A stretch of DNA of 37,380 nt from contig PAZA01000087.1 in NCBI GenBank assembly GCA_002715375.1, positions 1 through 37,380 on the forward strand, in the 5' to 3' direction. Below are positions 15,513 through 24,231 of the stretch, piece after piece. The notes below the pieces were generated by a model that was not told where the DNA came from, ran no database searches, and worked only from the letters and a program-made list of their open reading frames with translations. Position 1 is the stretch's first letter. Each line of letters begins with the position of its first letter. This DNA is from Halobacteriovoraceae bacterium (GTDB lineage: Bacteria > Bdellovibrionota > Bacteriovoracia > Bacteriovoracales > Bacteriovoracaceae). The translations under genes and the position numbers were made by a program.

Positions 15513-17417
15513 TTAATTGATTTGTTTATTTAATTTTCTAACTGAGGAGAAGAAAGTTAACGTATCACTTTCTTCCAGAGAAACCTTAGCATTTTTAAAA
15601 TGCTTTTTCATTTTCTCAAGACGGTCTTTAGGAAAAACAGAGTCTCGCTCCAATGCAGTAAAAACCTCCTGGCCTTGTTCTAAAACATCTAAAAGAGTTT
15701 TTCTCCAAAAGGCTCCCACCTTTCCAGCTCCAATATTTTTTTCATAAGCTAAAATGGTCAGAACAACCTCTTTAAGATAAATTTTCGAGGGCCTAGCACT
15801 GTATTTAGCAATCCCACCCACAAGAGGATCAACAAAATTTGAAAAAAGACTTCTTGAGACGGCCCTCCTGACAGGAGAATGAGTTACGTAAAGTGCTCCT
15901 TTTTGTCCCATGCTAAGGATTCCAACAGATTCTTCTCGAGCTTTAGAATAGTAACGTATTTTACCTGACTCCTTATCCAAAAGACCAATTCCTAAAACAA
16001 GTGGAATTGGTACAATATTTCTTTTATAACCAGCACCAAAAAAAGTCACAATCCCATTTGGTGTTATGAGAGGAGTTAACATTTGAAAAGACTTTTGAAA
16101 AATAGCTAATTTAAAATTGTTAAATTCACTCACCCAAAACTTCTGCGGACGAGGTCCTAGATCTTTGATTTTAATAATGGAAAAAGAAGTTGGAATATAA
16201 ATTTCTTGAGTTGATTGGTCGACTGCCGGAGAAGCAATAATTTGAGAGGGTACTTTAAAATCCCAAACCTTTTTACAAAGTTTAGAGTCCAAAGCCGCCA
16301 GGGATCTTTTTCCTGTCCCAACATAAACTCTTTTTCCATCACCACTTAGAGCTGGTGTCGAACCTGAGCCACCGGGAAAATAAAACTCACATGACAAATT
16401 AAATTTATAAAAGGACCCCTCTTTTACCAAATCCAAGCCATAAAGAGCACCGAAGTCCGAGAGGTCGTCAATTTTATGATCAACTCCGTCAGGTGCTGTG
16501 GCAGCTGCCCATACACGACCTGAAACTTGATCAATAGAGAAGTAGTTGGCAACTTTTGTCCCGCCTCCCAATAAGACATCGACGAGGTCGCTAAAGGGTT
16601 TATTTGTACTTCTTCCATGGGCCAAAGGGTAAAGAACCTTATCTGCCTTATCTTTTATCCACTTAGGTGGTCCCTTTTTCTTAAAAGCTGAAGGTGCTGA
16701 TGGAGAACCTGGTAAAACAAAAGGTTTTTCGAGCAGGTTTTTACCTGTCGATCTATCAAGGACAACAACGTGGCCATTCCCCATAAGTCCCACTAAAATA
16801 TCGTACTTTTTTAGGTAATTCAGTCCAAAACAGTGATAGTCTCGATGCAGACTCCCCCTTTTTGGTTCCTTAAGGCCTGTCGCTACCTCCCACAAAACTT
16901 TCCCTTCTGTCGATAAAGCATAAGCTTTATGGTAGACAGAAACGTATATTATTTCTTCTGAACTTTTAGGGTCGGTTAAAACAAGCGGTGCGCCAGCGCC
17001 ATAACCATAACCAGGAAGGGACCACCTACGCTTTCCTTTTTTCGGCTCCAAAGAGACTAAAATGGCTTCTTCAGGAGACCAAAGGGGGCTAAAGTATAAA
17101 TTTCCATTACGGTCTACAGTGGGCCCTTCTACAATAAACTTATCTTTCTCAGAGATCCAATCCAACCCAACTTTTGGCCCTAAAATAGTTGTTACCTGAT
17201 CCGAGTTGTGAAAATCGCTATGGGCTGCTTTAAACGCTTTATTGACGAGCTCGTTTTCGCTTTTCCACCCCTTGCCCAGAATAACTTTTTCAGGAGGAGC
17301 ATACATCAACTCATTTTTTAATTTTGGGAAATGAAAAACTTTGTTTAGTAGGAAAAAACCAAAGAAAATACTAAAGATAAAAAGAAATTTTTTTCTCGAT
17401 AAGTTACCATCATTCAT
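15513..17417 (-). CDS. Membrane-anchored or exported PQQ-like beta-propeller protein
   Basis: 634 residues from ATG 17417, with AAAGGA nine bases upstream; a TTG at 17426 sits directly on that ribosome site and is rejected. Residues about 8-27 (KKFLFIFSIFFGFFLLNKVF) are a membrane anchor or signal sequence with no clear cleavage site. The body has repeated PQQ/quinoprotein-like blades: VDRNGNLYFSP, LVSLEPKKGKRRWSLPG, YALSTEGKVLWEVATG, STPALSGDGKRVYVGTGKRSLAALD, KKVWDFKVPS, ASPAVDQSTQEIYIPT and LLDKESGKIRYYS. This is a BamB/alcohol-dehydrogenase-like propeller without visible cofactor or catalytic domain. The last ~110 residues are helical. Cotranscription with the alkylsulfatase suggests a periplasmic partnership; the biochemical role is unknown. 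Confidence 0.75.
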   Translation of the reverse strand: MNDGNLSRKKFLFIFSIFFGFFLLNKVFHFPKLKNELMYAPPEKVILGKGWKSENELVNKAFKAAHSDFHNSDQVTTILGPKVGLDWISEKDKFIVEGPTVDRNGNLYFSPLWSPEEAILVSLEPKKGKRRWSLPGYGYGAGAPLVLTDPKSSEEIIYVSVYHKAYALSTEGKVLWEVATGLKEPKRGSLHRDYHCFGLNYLKKYDILVGLMGNGHVVVLDRSTGKNLLEKPFVLPGSPSAPSAFKKKGPPKWIKDKADKVLYPLAHGRSTNKPFSDLVDVLLGGGTKVANYFSIDQVSGRVWAAATAPDGVDHKIDDLSDFGALYGLDLVKEGSFYKFNLSCEFYFPGGSGSTPALSGDGKRVYVGTGKRSLAALDSKLCKKVWDFKVPSQIIASPAVDQSTQEIYIPTSFSIIKIKDLGPRPQKFWVSEFNNFKLAIFQKSFQMLTPLITPNGIVTFFGAGYKRNIVPIPLVLGIGLLDKESGKIRYYSKAREESVGILSMGQKGALYVTHSPVRRAVSRSLFSNFVDPLVGGIAKYSARPSKIYLKEVVLTILAYEKNIGAGKVGAFWRKTLLDVLEQGQEVFTALERDSVFPKDRLEKMKKHFKNAKVSLEESDTLTFFSSVRKLNKQIN

Positions 17418-17503
17418 TTCAATCAATCCTTTACTTATTTATACCATACTCTTAGTCTCATAAGGATTTAAAACTTTTAAATTAAATTTAAAGTGGAGCC
17501 AAA

Positions 17504-19150
17504 ATGGAATTTAAGCTTCCCTTAGAACAATTTTACCACTGGGAAAAAGAAACACCTTACAAAACTTATCTGAGGCAACCTCATAGAGGAAGATGGAAAG
17601 ACCTCATGTGGATTGAAGTTTCGAAGCAGGTAAGGTCAATGGCCAGCTTTCTAATGGTTCAAGACCTCCCCTCAAGAAGCAATATTGCAATTTGCTCCAA
17701 AAACTCAGCCTATTGGGTAATGGCAGACCTTGCTATCTGGCTTAGTGGACATATTTCAGTTCCTATTTTTCCAAACATCTCCCCTACTACTCTAGAGATA
17801 CTCCTTGAACACTCAGAAGTTCAGATGATTTTTATAGAGAAAGGTAAAGATTGGGAAAAAATGAAAGCCGTCTTTCCAAAAGACCTTAAGAAAGTATTTC
17901 TTCCCCCTCATCAAGATAAAATGGACCTTTCATGGGAGAAAATCTGTTCTGAATACAGACCTTTTAATCAAAACATAAAAAGGGAAGGCTCCGAAATTGC
18001 AACCATCATCTATACCTCAGGTACGACAGGCCAACCCAAAGGAGTCATGCATACATTCGATTCATTTTCTTATGCTGCTAAGAATGTTTTAGAGATCATA
18101 AACCTTGAAGGGGAACAGCATTTTTTTTCTTACCTTCCTCTTGCTCACGTAGCAGAAAGGGCGCTTATCGAAGTCGGCTCCTTATACATAAATGCCTCCA
18201 TTTCATTTTTAGAAAATAAAGCAACCTTTCCAGAAAACCTCAGGAAGGTTCAGCCTACCATTTTTTTGGCAGTTCCTTTCATATGGGAAAGTATACAAAC
18301 AAAAATTTTACAAAAATTGCCCCAAAACAGACTTTCTTTTCTCCTTAAAATTCCCCTATTGAGCGACTTTATTAAGAAAAGACTCAAAAAGAAAATTGGT
18401 TTTTCAAGGGTCCAGTTTGCAATCACTGGTGCAGCTCCAATTAATAAAGAACTTCTTGAGTGGTACCAAAATTTAGGCATCTCTATCATAGAGTGCTACG
18501 GTATGACAGAAAACCTTACCTATTCCCATGGTAACCTGGAAGCCCCTGAATACTTCGGCACCGTTGGAAAACCTTATCCCCATGTAGAAGTCCAGCTTGC
18601 CTCTGATGGAGAAATTCTGGTCAAAAGCCCATGCAATTTTAAAGGTTACTTTAAAGACCCCGAAAGAACTCTTAATGATCTTCAAGGAAGCTTTTTCAAA
18701 ACGGGTGATCTTGGGGAAACTGATGAAGAAGGGCGGCTAAAAATTATTGGAAGGAAAAAAGACATTTTTAAAACAACAAAAGGTAAATTTATTTCCCCAA
18801 AAAACATTGAAACGCCCTTTCTAAAATCACCTCTTATCAAACAAGTCTGCGTCGTAGGAAATGGTCTTTCAGGCCCTATTGCTCTGGTTGTCCTTGAAGA
18901 AATAGAACACAGATTACCAACTGAAAGTATCAAAAAGGAGCTCTTTGCCCTTAAGGAGTCTATCAATCAAAACCTTCAAAATCACGAGCAAATTGAAAAA
19001 GTTATCATTATGAAAGATGAATGGAACGACGAAAACGGACTCCTCACACCAACATTAAAACTCAAAAGAACACAGATAGAGAATAAATTCAAAAAGCTTT
19101 TCGATAAATGGCTTAAAGACAAAAAAGAGGTGCTTTATGAAGTTGATTAA
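17504..19150 (+). CDS. Long-chain acyl-CoA synthetase / AMP-binding ligase
   Basis: 548 residues of the ANL superfamily. The adenylate-forming P-loop TIIYTSGTTGQPKGVMHTF (about 167-185) is followed by YLPLAHVAERA, ITGAAPINKELLEWYQNLG, YGMTEN, then GDLGETDEEGRLKIIGRKKD (hinge and lid) and TTKGKFISPKNIE. The set fits long-chain (FadD15/ACSL-like) synthetases, which activate fatty acids to acyl-CoA via acyl-AMP. Slightly shorter than usual (about 600 residues). The catalytic Lys near the C-terminus is plausible in TPTLKLKRTQIENKF. ATG has GTGGAG just upstream. It faces away from the propeller gene and ends ten bases before the stop of the convergent small secreted gene. Confidence 0.9.
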   Translation: MEFKLPLEQFYHWEKETPYKTYLRQPHRGRWKDLMWIEVSKQVRSMASFLMVQDLPSRSNIAICSKNSAYWVMADLAIWLSGHISVPIFPNISPTTLEILLEHSEVQMIFIEKGKDWEKMKAVFPKDLKKVFLPPHQDKMDLSWEKICSEYRPFNQNIKREGSEIATIIYTSGTTGQPKGVMHTFDSFSYAAKNVLEIINLEGEQHFFSYLPLAHVAERALIEVGSLYINASISFLENKATFPENLRKVQPTIFLAVPFIWESIQTKILQKLPQNRLSFLLKIPLLSDFIKKRLKKKIGFSRVQFAITGAAPINKELLEWYQNLGISIIECYGMTENLTYSHGNLEAPEYFGTVGKPYPHVEVQLASDGEILVKSPCNFKGYFKDPERTLNDLQGSFFKTGDLGETDEEGRLKIIGRKKDIFKTTKGKFISPKNIETPFLKSPLIKQVCVVGNGLSGPIALVVLEEIEHRLPTESIKKELFALKESINQNLQNHEQIEKVIIMKDEWNDENGLLTPTLKLKRTQIENKFKKLFDKWLKDKKEVLYEVD

Positions 19151-19160
19151 CGACCAACTT

Positions 19161-19502
19161 CTAAGGATTGGAACTCGTTTCTTTGCAGGTGAGGTCCTTT
19201 AAAGTCCAGTTTTGACCCATCAAGCGACCGTATAAGCTTCCTTTTCGCTCTCCTTGTTCAAGGCCCACCCTAAAGTCAAGGTCATAGCCGTTAGTAAAGA
19301 GCTGATCTTCTACCCAAACGAGGTGCCTGTAAGCGACAAGATTATCCTTATACCAAAAACTGAACAATCCTTTTCCTCTCTCTTTTTCCACAACCCACAA
19401 AGAGTCCTCACTGTGGCATTTAAAGGCCCAGTCATTTGGACTAGAACATAAACCAGAGAGAGCACTTAAAAAGAGAACAAGTGCTAAAAAAGTTTTTTTC
19501 AT
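19161..19502 (-). CDS. Small secreted protein of unknown function
   Basis: 113 residues from the ATG at 19502, which has AAAGG nine bases upstream; an earlier in-frame ATG (19511) overlaps that site and is less likely. A clear signal peptide, MKKTFLALVLFLSALSGLCS, precedes about 90 residues with three cysteines (one at the signal end) and many aromatics: WAFKCHSEDSLWVVEKE, FSFWYKDNLVAYRHLVW. It resembles small beta-rich periplasmic proteins, but I recognise no family. It is divergent from the TonB-dependent receptor across 227 bases that show no clear operator. Confidence 0.55.
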   Translation of the reverse strand: MKKTFLALVLFLSALSGLCSSPNDWAFKCHSEDSLWVVEKERGKGLFSFWYKDNLVAYRHLVWVEDQLFTNGYDLDFRVGLEQGERKGSLYGRLMGQNWTLKDLTCKETSSNP

Positions 19503-19729
19503 AAAAGTCATCCTTTTATTTGAAAGATTAAAAATAACGTATGACTTTACTTTAAAACTTGGCTTCTCTAAAGATTCTAAGCAAAAAACTATCTACGCAT
19601 AGAGTCACAATGTAAAAAAAACCTAAAAAGGCACTCTTTCAAAGTTCTTCTTTCTTTTAATGGAAAAATTGGCCATAAGCTCACTTAGAAGAAGCTTTTA
19701 TTTCTCCAAAAGCCAGGGGTCGTTCTTTA

Positions 19730-21481
19730 ATGAAATTAAAAAAACTTAGGATTTTACTTCAAAGTACAATTCTGTCCATGGCCTTTTTTTTAACCTATAC
19801 AAATGGGCAATCACAAGTTCTTGTCAAAGCAAAAAAAATTCAAAACCCTTTTTCAAAAACAAGCGTTGAAACGGTAACCTACAACAGAGACTTTCTTGAA
19901 CGACTCAACCTTGAAAATATCTCAGACCTCCTTAATACCATTCCAGGATTTCACTATACCTCAAGTGGCGGTTTTGTTGAAACCCGCTTCAGAGGTTTTA
20001 AAGAAAGTCGTCATATCCTTATTTTGATAGATGGCGTTTCTCTCAACGACCCAACAGCACCTGGAGGTCAAGCGCTGTTTTCTCAAATACCTCTTGATCA
20101 AATTGAAAGCGTTATCGTTGAAAAAGGACACAACTCTGTCTCCCAAGGAGCGAATGCCGTCGCTGCTGTCATAAAAATAAAAACAATTAAAAACAAAAAT
20201 ATTTTTCAAATTGGCTCTGGTTCTTATGGAAGTTCAAAAATATCTCTGGGCCTCAACAAACCTTCTTTTGGCCTTCAAGCAGGTTTCCAGAAAAGCAATA
20301 ATATAAGCTCCATGAAAAATAACAACGAAGATCAAGATGGTACCATGAAGAAAAATGGAGCTTTAAGATTTTCCTCTGATATAAAAAAATGGAAACTGGA
20401 ATTAAAGATAAGGCACGATGAAATAAAAGAACGTTATGATCAAATATTTGAACCTGAAAAAGATTACAAGAGCTTTAGTCAAACGCAAATAATCTCTCTT
20501 AAAGGTGAAAGAGAGCTCTTTTTAAACCTCATGGACCTTACTCTTTCAGCGGACCAAACAAACTTCAAAAGGTCTTACCCCGAAGGTTGGCCTGGTTATA
20601 AGAATTTTGAGGGATCAAATACCAACTTTAAGGGGGAGGCCAAGCTCTATCTAAGTAAGGCCCATAATGGAGTCTTTGGTTTTGGAACAAAAAAAGCGGC
20701 TTACACCAACAAAGGGCTTTCCCTTTCAATGAACCACCTTTTTTATCAGCACAAGTGGACCAAAAACAAAGTGTCCTTAGACATGGGAGGGAGGTATGAA
20801 AACTCTCCTCAATTTATAGGTCACCTTTCACCTTTTTTAAAACTTACCTATATCTTAAAAGAAGATTGGAGTTTAAAACTAAAGGGAAGTAGGACCTATA
20901 CCCCACCTTCACTCAATCAGATCTATGCTCAAAAAGAACCATTAAGTTCAGAAAAAATTGACCAATTCACCTTTGGCCTTGAAAAATATACACCTAGCTC
21001 TCTCTACGGAGCCGACCTCTTTTATACAAGATACCGGGAAACAATTGGTTGGGAAGATGAAACCCGCCTTTATAAAATGGAAGCAGATCAAAGAGACCTT
21101 TTTGGTACTGAATGGTTTTTTCAAAAAAAGGTAAACCCATTCTTAAGAGTAAAGGGCTTTTTAAATATAACAAGAGGAATAAATGCTAAAGGAGAAACCC
21201 AAGATATTCAAGGTATTTCCAGATCTCATTTAGGACTGACAACTGACTTAAAAACCCAAAAATGGTTTTGGGTAAATAACATAAAGACATTCAGGCACTA
21301 CAAAACGGCCACTAAAACTCAAAACTTCTCTCTCATTGACACCTCCTTAGGGCACAAACTTAACGAGCGAACGACTCTTCTTTTTAAAATTAATAACCTT
21401 TTTAATGAAGATTATACTCTTAAAGAAGGCTATCAAACGAAAGGCCGTCATTATTTTTTAAAAGCCTCCATGCTTTTTTAA
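19730..21481 (+). CDS. TonB-dependent outer membrane receptor
   Basis: 583 residues, at the short end of the family and close to BtuB/CirA size. Signal peptide about 1-28 (LQSTILSMAFFLTYTNGQS). The plug domain spans about 45-150: LNLENISDLLNTIPGFHY, ETRFRGFKESRHILILIDGV, LDQIESVIVEKGHNSVSQGA. A C-terminal beta-barrel has alternating aromatic strands and ends in a terminal Phe (FLKASMLF), the outer-membrane insertion signal. KINNLFNEDYTLKEGYQTKGRHYFL is the typical last-strand block. The ligand (iron chelate, cobalamin, other) cannot be read from sequence: no cobalamin riboswitch or Fur box was recognised in the 218 bases upstream. The stop overlaps the region of the following tonB start, so both are one operon and probably a dedicated pair. 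Confidence 0.9.
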   Translation: MKLKKLRILLQSTILSMAFFLTYTNGQSQVLVKAKKIQNPFSKTSVETVTYNRDFLERLNLENISDLLNTIPGFHYTSSGGFVETRFRGFKESRHILILIDGVSLNDPTAPGGQALFSQIPLDQIESVIVEKGHNSVSQGANAVAAVIKIKTIKNKNIFQIGSGSYGSSKISLGLNKPSFGLQAGFQKSNNISSMKNNNEDQDGTMKKNGALRFSSDIKKWKLELKIRHDEIKERYDQIFEPEKDYKSFSQTQIISLKGERELFLNLMDLTLSADQTNFKRSYPEGWPGYKNFEGSNTNFKGEAKLYLSKAHNGVFGFGTKKAAYTNKGLSLSMNHLFYQHKWTKNKVSLDMGGRYENSPQFIGHLSPFLKLTYILKEDWSLKLKGSRTYTPPSLNQIYAQKEPLSSEKIDQFTFGLEKYTPSSLYGADLFYTRYRETIGWEDETRLYKMEADQRDLFGTEWFFQKKVNPFLRVKGFLNITRGINAKGETQDIQGISRSHLGLTTDLKTQKWFWVNNIKTFRHYKTATKTQNFSLIDTSLGHKLNERTTLLFKINNLFNEDYTLKEGYQTKGRHYFLKASMLF

Positions 21482-21492
21482 TGAGGGAATCG

Positions 21493-22116
21493 ATGAAACT
21501 CCTTAAACCTTTTTTTTTAAGCCTCCTTCTTCATGCAACCATTCTCGGATCCATAACATTCTTTTCCGGTGCTAAAAAGCAGCCTCCTCTTTCTAACCAT
21601 TTGGAAAATAAACCGTTTAAAATGAAGTTGAACTTTAAAGAGGTGTTGCAATCTGCAAAAGCAAAAAAGCCCTCTCATGAAAAAAAGCTTTTGAATAAAA
21701 CCAAAAAACTTGAGTTTAAAAAGAAAAAAGTCACGGAGTTAAAAAAACCGGAAAAAAAGAAAAAACCTCAAATGGAAAAGAGATCTGAGGATAAAAAAGA
21801 AATAAAAAATTTGACTAGTTTTAGGCCTTCTATTGTTTCAAAGCTGAAAGGTTTTATTAAAGGAAAAATCCCTTATCCTTACGCTGCCATTTTGAAGAAT
21901 ATGGAAGGAGAAGTACACTACACCCTCACTCTTTCCCCAAAAGGAGAAACCTCTCATTATAAAATGACCCAGTCATCAGGGCACAATCTTTTAGACCAAA
22001 CAGTGAGAGAGTTCTTTTTAAAAAACCCTTTAGAAGGAAAAATGGCCTTTAATGATCAACAAGATAGGCCATTAATTATTTCTGATCACATCCAATTTAA
22101 GATTGAGGACCTTTAA
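21493..22116 (+). CDS. tonB: TonB energy transducer
   Basis: 207 residues from ATG 21493, which has GAGGGA five bases upstream; an ATG at 21481 overlapping the receptor stop would add four residues and cannot be excluded. One N-terminal membrane helix (FFLSLLLHATILGSITFFSG) contains the Ser and His (SLLLH) needed for coupling to ExbB/ExbD. A long Lys/Pro-rich periplasmic spacer follows (about 50-115). The C-terminal TonB domain includes IPYPYAAILKNMEGEVHYTL and QSSGHNLLDQTVREFF. No exbB or exbD lies in the window, so it must borrow a motor encoded elsewhere. Its last 20 bases overlap the convergent hmgA gene. Confidence 0.85.
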   Translation: MKLLKPFFLSLLLHATILGSITFFSGAKKQPPLSNHLENKPFKMKLNFKEVLQSAKAKKPSHEKKLLNKTKKLEFKKKKVTELKKPEKKKKPQMEKRSEDKKEIKNLTSFRPSIVSKLKGFIKGKIPYPYAAILKNMEGEVHYTLTLSPKGETSHYKMTQSSGHNLLDQTVREFFLKNPLEGKMAFNDQQDRPLIISDHIQFKIEDL

Positions 22117-23398
22117 AACCTTTCGGTAAATTCTGCCAACAATCCAGATAGTTATGTTGCCTGAAAGGAGCTTTTTCAGCTTCTTCTGTTAGGATCCAAG
22201 GACTTCTTGATTCAAACATAAAGGCAAGTGTGTTCTCTATTTTTTCAGGTTTTAAGTCTGCCTCACTGGCCTTTTTAAAAGTCTCTGCATCAGGCCCATG
22301 AGCACTCATACAATTATGAAGGCTGCCTCCGCCCGGTAAAAAGCCCTCTTCTTTGGCGTCATAGATACCGTGAATAAGCCCCATATACTCACTCATAATA
22401 TTTCTATGGTAATAGGGCGGCCTAAAAGTATCCTCCCCTACCATCCACCTAGGGGGAAAAATAACAAAGTCGACATTGGCCACTCCATGGATAGAAGACC
22501 TTGATGTCAAAACAGTAAATATAGAAGGGTCTGGGTGGTCAAAGCTGACAGTTCCTATGGTATTAAAAAGTGAGAGGTCGTATTTAAAAGGTGCATAATT
22601 ACCATGCCAGGCCACCACATCGTAGGGAGAATGGTCAAGGGAACATTTCCAAAAACTTCCTGAAAACTTGGTAATCAACTCATGCTCTTCCTCTAAATCT
22701 TCAAAATAGGCAACAGGGGCCAAGAAGTCTCTTGCCGAAGCAAGGCCATTTGAACCAATGGGTCCTAGGTCTGGCAACTCGAATGGAGCACCGTAGTTTT
22801 CACAAATATAACCTCTTGCCTTCTCTGTCTTTGGATGAACTTGGAACTTCATTCCCCGAGGGATCAAGAAGACATCACCAGGATTTCCTTCTAAAAGTCC
22901 ACATTCAGTTTTGACAAATAGGCTACCTTCCTGAGGAAGAATAAGCATCTCCCCATCGGCGTTAACAAAGCTTCTGCTGGCCATAGGGCGGTTGCAATGA
23001 AAAAGGTGAACTGCAGCTCCTGTTTGCCCCATACCATCACCATGGGCCGCCACACTCATAAGACCCTCTACAAAGTCTGTCGGTTTATCAGGAAAAGGCC
23101 TCGGGCTCCACCTCATTTGCTCAGGTGTTGGTCTTCGGTTTAGAGGTCCGTGGACAACAGGGTGGTGACCCTTCCACGGACTATAAGACCCATGAGATAC
23201 AGAGGGCTTGATTCGATAAAACCAAGTCGAAAAGTTTTCTTTCCGAGGGGCGGTAAAAGCCGAACCGCTTAGCTGTTCAGCATAAAGGCCTAACGCAACT
23301 CTCTGGGGGCTATTTTTGCCTTTAGGGAGGGCCCCAGCAAGGGCCTCTGTTTGAAATGTATTCCCAAAACCACTCTGATAGACATGGCCAGATGCCAC
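22097..23398 (-). CDS. hmgA: Homogentisate 1,2-dioxygenase
   Basis: 433 residues from GTG 23398, which has a perfect TAAGGAGG six bases upstream. A longer TTG start would run through that ribosome site, and the family normally begins a few residues before SGFGN. Motifs: YQSGFGNTFQTEALAGALP, LYAEQLSGSAFTAPR, RRPTPEQMRWSP, HRNIMSEYMGLIHGIYDAK, and GGGSLHNCMSAHGPD. The His/Glu/His iron ligands are visible in HRNIMSE and SAHGPD. It opens the homogentisate ring to maleylacetoacetate in tyrosine/phenylalanine breakdown. Isomerase, fumarylacetoacetase and 4-HPP dioxygenase are not in the window, so the pathway genes are dispersed. Confidence 0.96.
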   Translation of the reverse strand: MASGHVYQSGFGNTFQTEALAGALPKGKNSPQRVALGLYAEQLSGSAFTAPRKENFSTWFYRIKPSVSHGSYSPWKGHHPVVHGPLNRRPTPEQMRWSPRPFPDKPTDFVEGLMSVAAHGDGMGQTGAAVHLFHCNRPMASRSFVNADGEMLILPQEGSLFVKTECGLLEGNPGDVFLIPRGMKFQVHPKTEKARGYICENYGAPFELPDLGPIGSNGLASARDFLAPVAYFEDLEEEHELITKFSGSFWKCSLDHSPYDVVAWHGNYAPFKYDLSLFNTIGTVSFDHPDPSIFTVLTSRSSIHGVANVDFVIFPPRWMVGEDTFRPPYYHRNIMSEYMGLIHGIYDAKEEGFLPGGGSLHNCMSAHGPDAETFKKASEADLKPEKIENTLAFMFESRSPWILTEEAEKAPFRQHNYLDCWQNLPKGFKGPQS

Positions 23399-23547
23399 AA
23401 GGAACCTCCTTACATCTTTTCTTCCCAAACACTATTCTACGGGAATATCCTTATAAAAACATCTTTTAGGACTACAGGAGAAGAAAGCCCCTGTCTAGAA
23501 ACTGAATAAAAGAAATGCGGTCAATTAAGAATGACAAAATATAAAGT

Positions 23548-23751
23548 TCAGATCAGGGAAAACTTACCATTTCTAACGACAAACATGAATAAGCCAGCTT
23601 CCTCTTTAGATGGAAGAAAGGAAAAATCATACTCCATTCCACTATCTAACCAATATTTAACCTTTCCTTCGCTTCCATCTACTTGAATATAACCATGTCC
23701 GGTCCCTGAAATATTTCTTTCCTTAAAAAGACTTTCTATTTTTTCTTTCAT
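23548..23751 (-). CDS. Small protein of unknown function (67 aa)
   Basis: Starts at ATG 23751; an upstream TTG (23763) is less likely. The sequence is soluble and mixed: KEKIESLFKERNISGTGHGY, then GKVKYWLDSGMEYDFSFLPS and a Gly/aromatic end. It has no membrane span, cysteine pair or known motif. It follows the 60-residue gene by 18 bases on the same strand, so the two are probably cotranscribed. I do not recognise a family. Real-gene evidence is the conserved-looking codon pattern and operon spacing only. Confidence 0.45.
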   Translation of the reverse strand: MKEKIESLFKERNISGTGHGYIQVDGSEGKVKYWLDSGMEYDFSFLPSKEEAGLFMFVVRNGKFSLI

Positions 23752-23769
23752 AAAATATTCCAACCTAAG

Positions 23770-23952
23770 TTATTTCAAAAAAAGGTGCCCTAAATAACGA
23801 AAGTCATTATTCCAAACCTTTAAATGCTTCACCATATCATCTAGTTCATCATAGGTAGAAATTCTAAACTCCATGCATTTAACATCCTCTTGGGATTCAT
23901 TCAGATCGTAAAAAATAACAACATCTCGAACACTATAACCATCCAATCTCAT
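23770..23952 (-). CDS. Small acidic protein of unknown function (60 aa)
   Basis: Translated from ATG 23952 with GAGGAGG upstream plus a second AGG near the start, good initiation evidence for so short a gene. Residues include VRDVVIFYDLNESQEDVK and STYDELDDMVKHLKVWNND, an acidic alpha/beta mix with no transmembrane segment. No family recognised. It is the first gene of a probable two-gene unit with the 67-residue protein. The pair sits between hmgA and a large divergent intergenic region; a toxin-antitoxin or anti-sigma-like pair is conceivable on size alone, but nothing in sequence shows it. Confidence 0.5.
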   Translation of the reverse strand: MRLDGYSVRDVVIFYDLNESQEDVKCMEFRISTYDELDDMVKHLKVWNNDFRYLGHLFLK

Positions 23953-24204
23953 AACCTAATCACCTCCTCATAACCGAAAGAGTCTTGCCCTTCCACAATT
24001 ATTATAAGGTGTTCAAGCAATGTGTTAGTGGTTCAAACCTAGTGCACGCCCAATGATTCTAGTAAACTTTTGGTGCAAAAGGCCTATCCAGATCCAGAAA
24101 TGGAATAAAGAAGGTCCATATTGGTCAACTGTTTTACCTTATTTTAGTGAAAACCTTTTTCCACCCTAAAAAAGATAATTCAAATGATGTTAGGCTAGGG
24201 GTTC

Positions 24205-24224
24205 GACCTCTCAACTTGGAGGTT
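24205..24224 (+). promoter_or_regulatory. Hairpin masking the ribosome-binding site of the ABHD18-like hydrolase gene
   Basis: GACCTC (24205-24210) pairs with GAGGTT (24219-24224) across an eight-base loop, six pairs including one G-U. The 3' arm covers the GGAGG used by the ATG at 24232. The 279-base region 23953-24231 holds nothing else I recognise. Confidence 0.35.
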
Positions 24225-24231
24225 CCAGATC

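Noticed and set aside
19660-19729. ATG-initiated frame in the leader of the TonB-dependent receptor, considered as a leader peptide.
   Set aside because: No Shine-Dalgarno, and it runs out of frame into the receptor gene without an attenuator-like hairpin.
24190-24231. GGTTCGAC followed by a hairpin looked like a tRNA T-arm.
   Set aside because: No acceptor, D-arm or anticodon arm can be folded around it, and the loop length is wrong.
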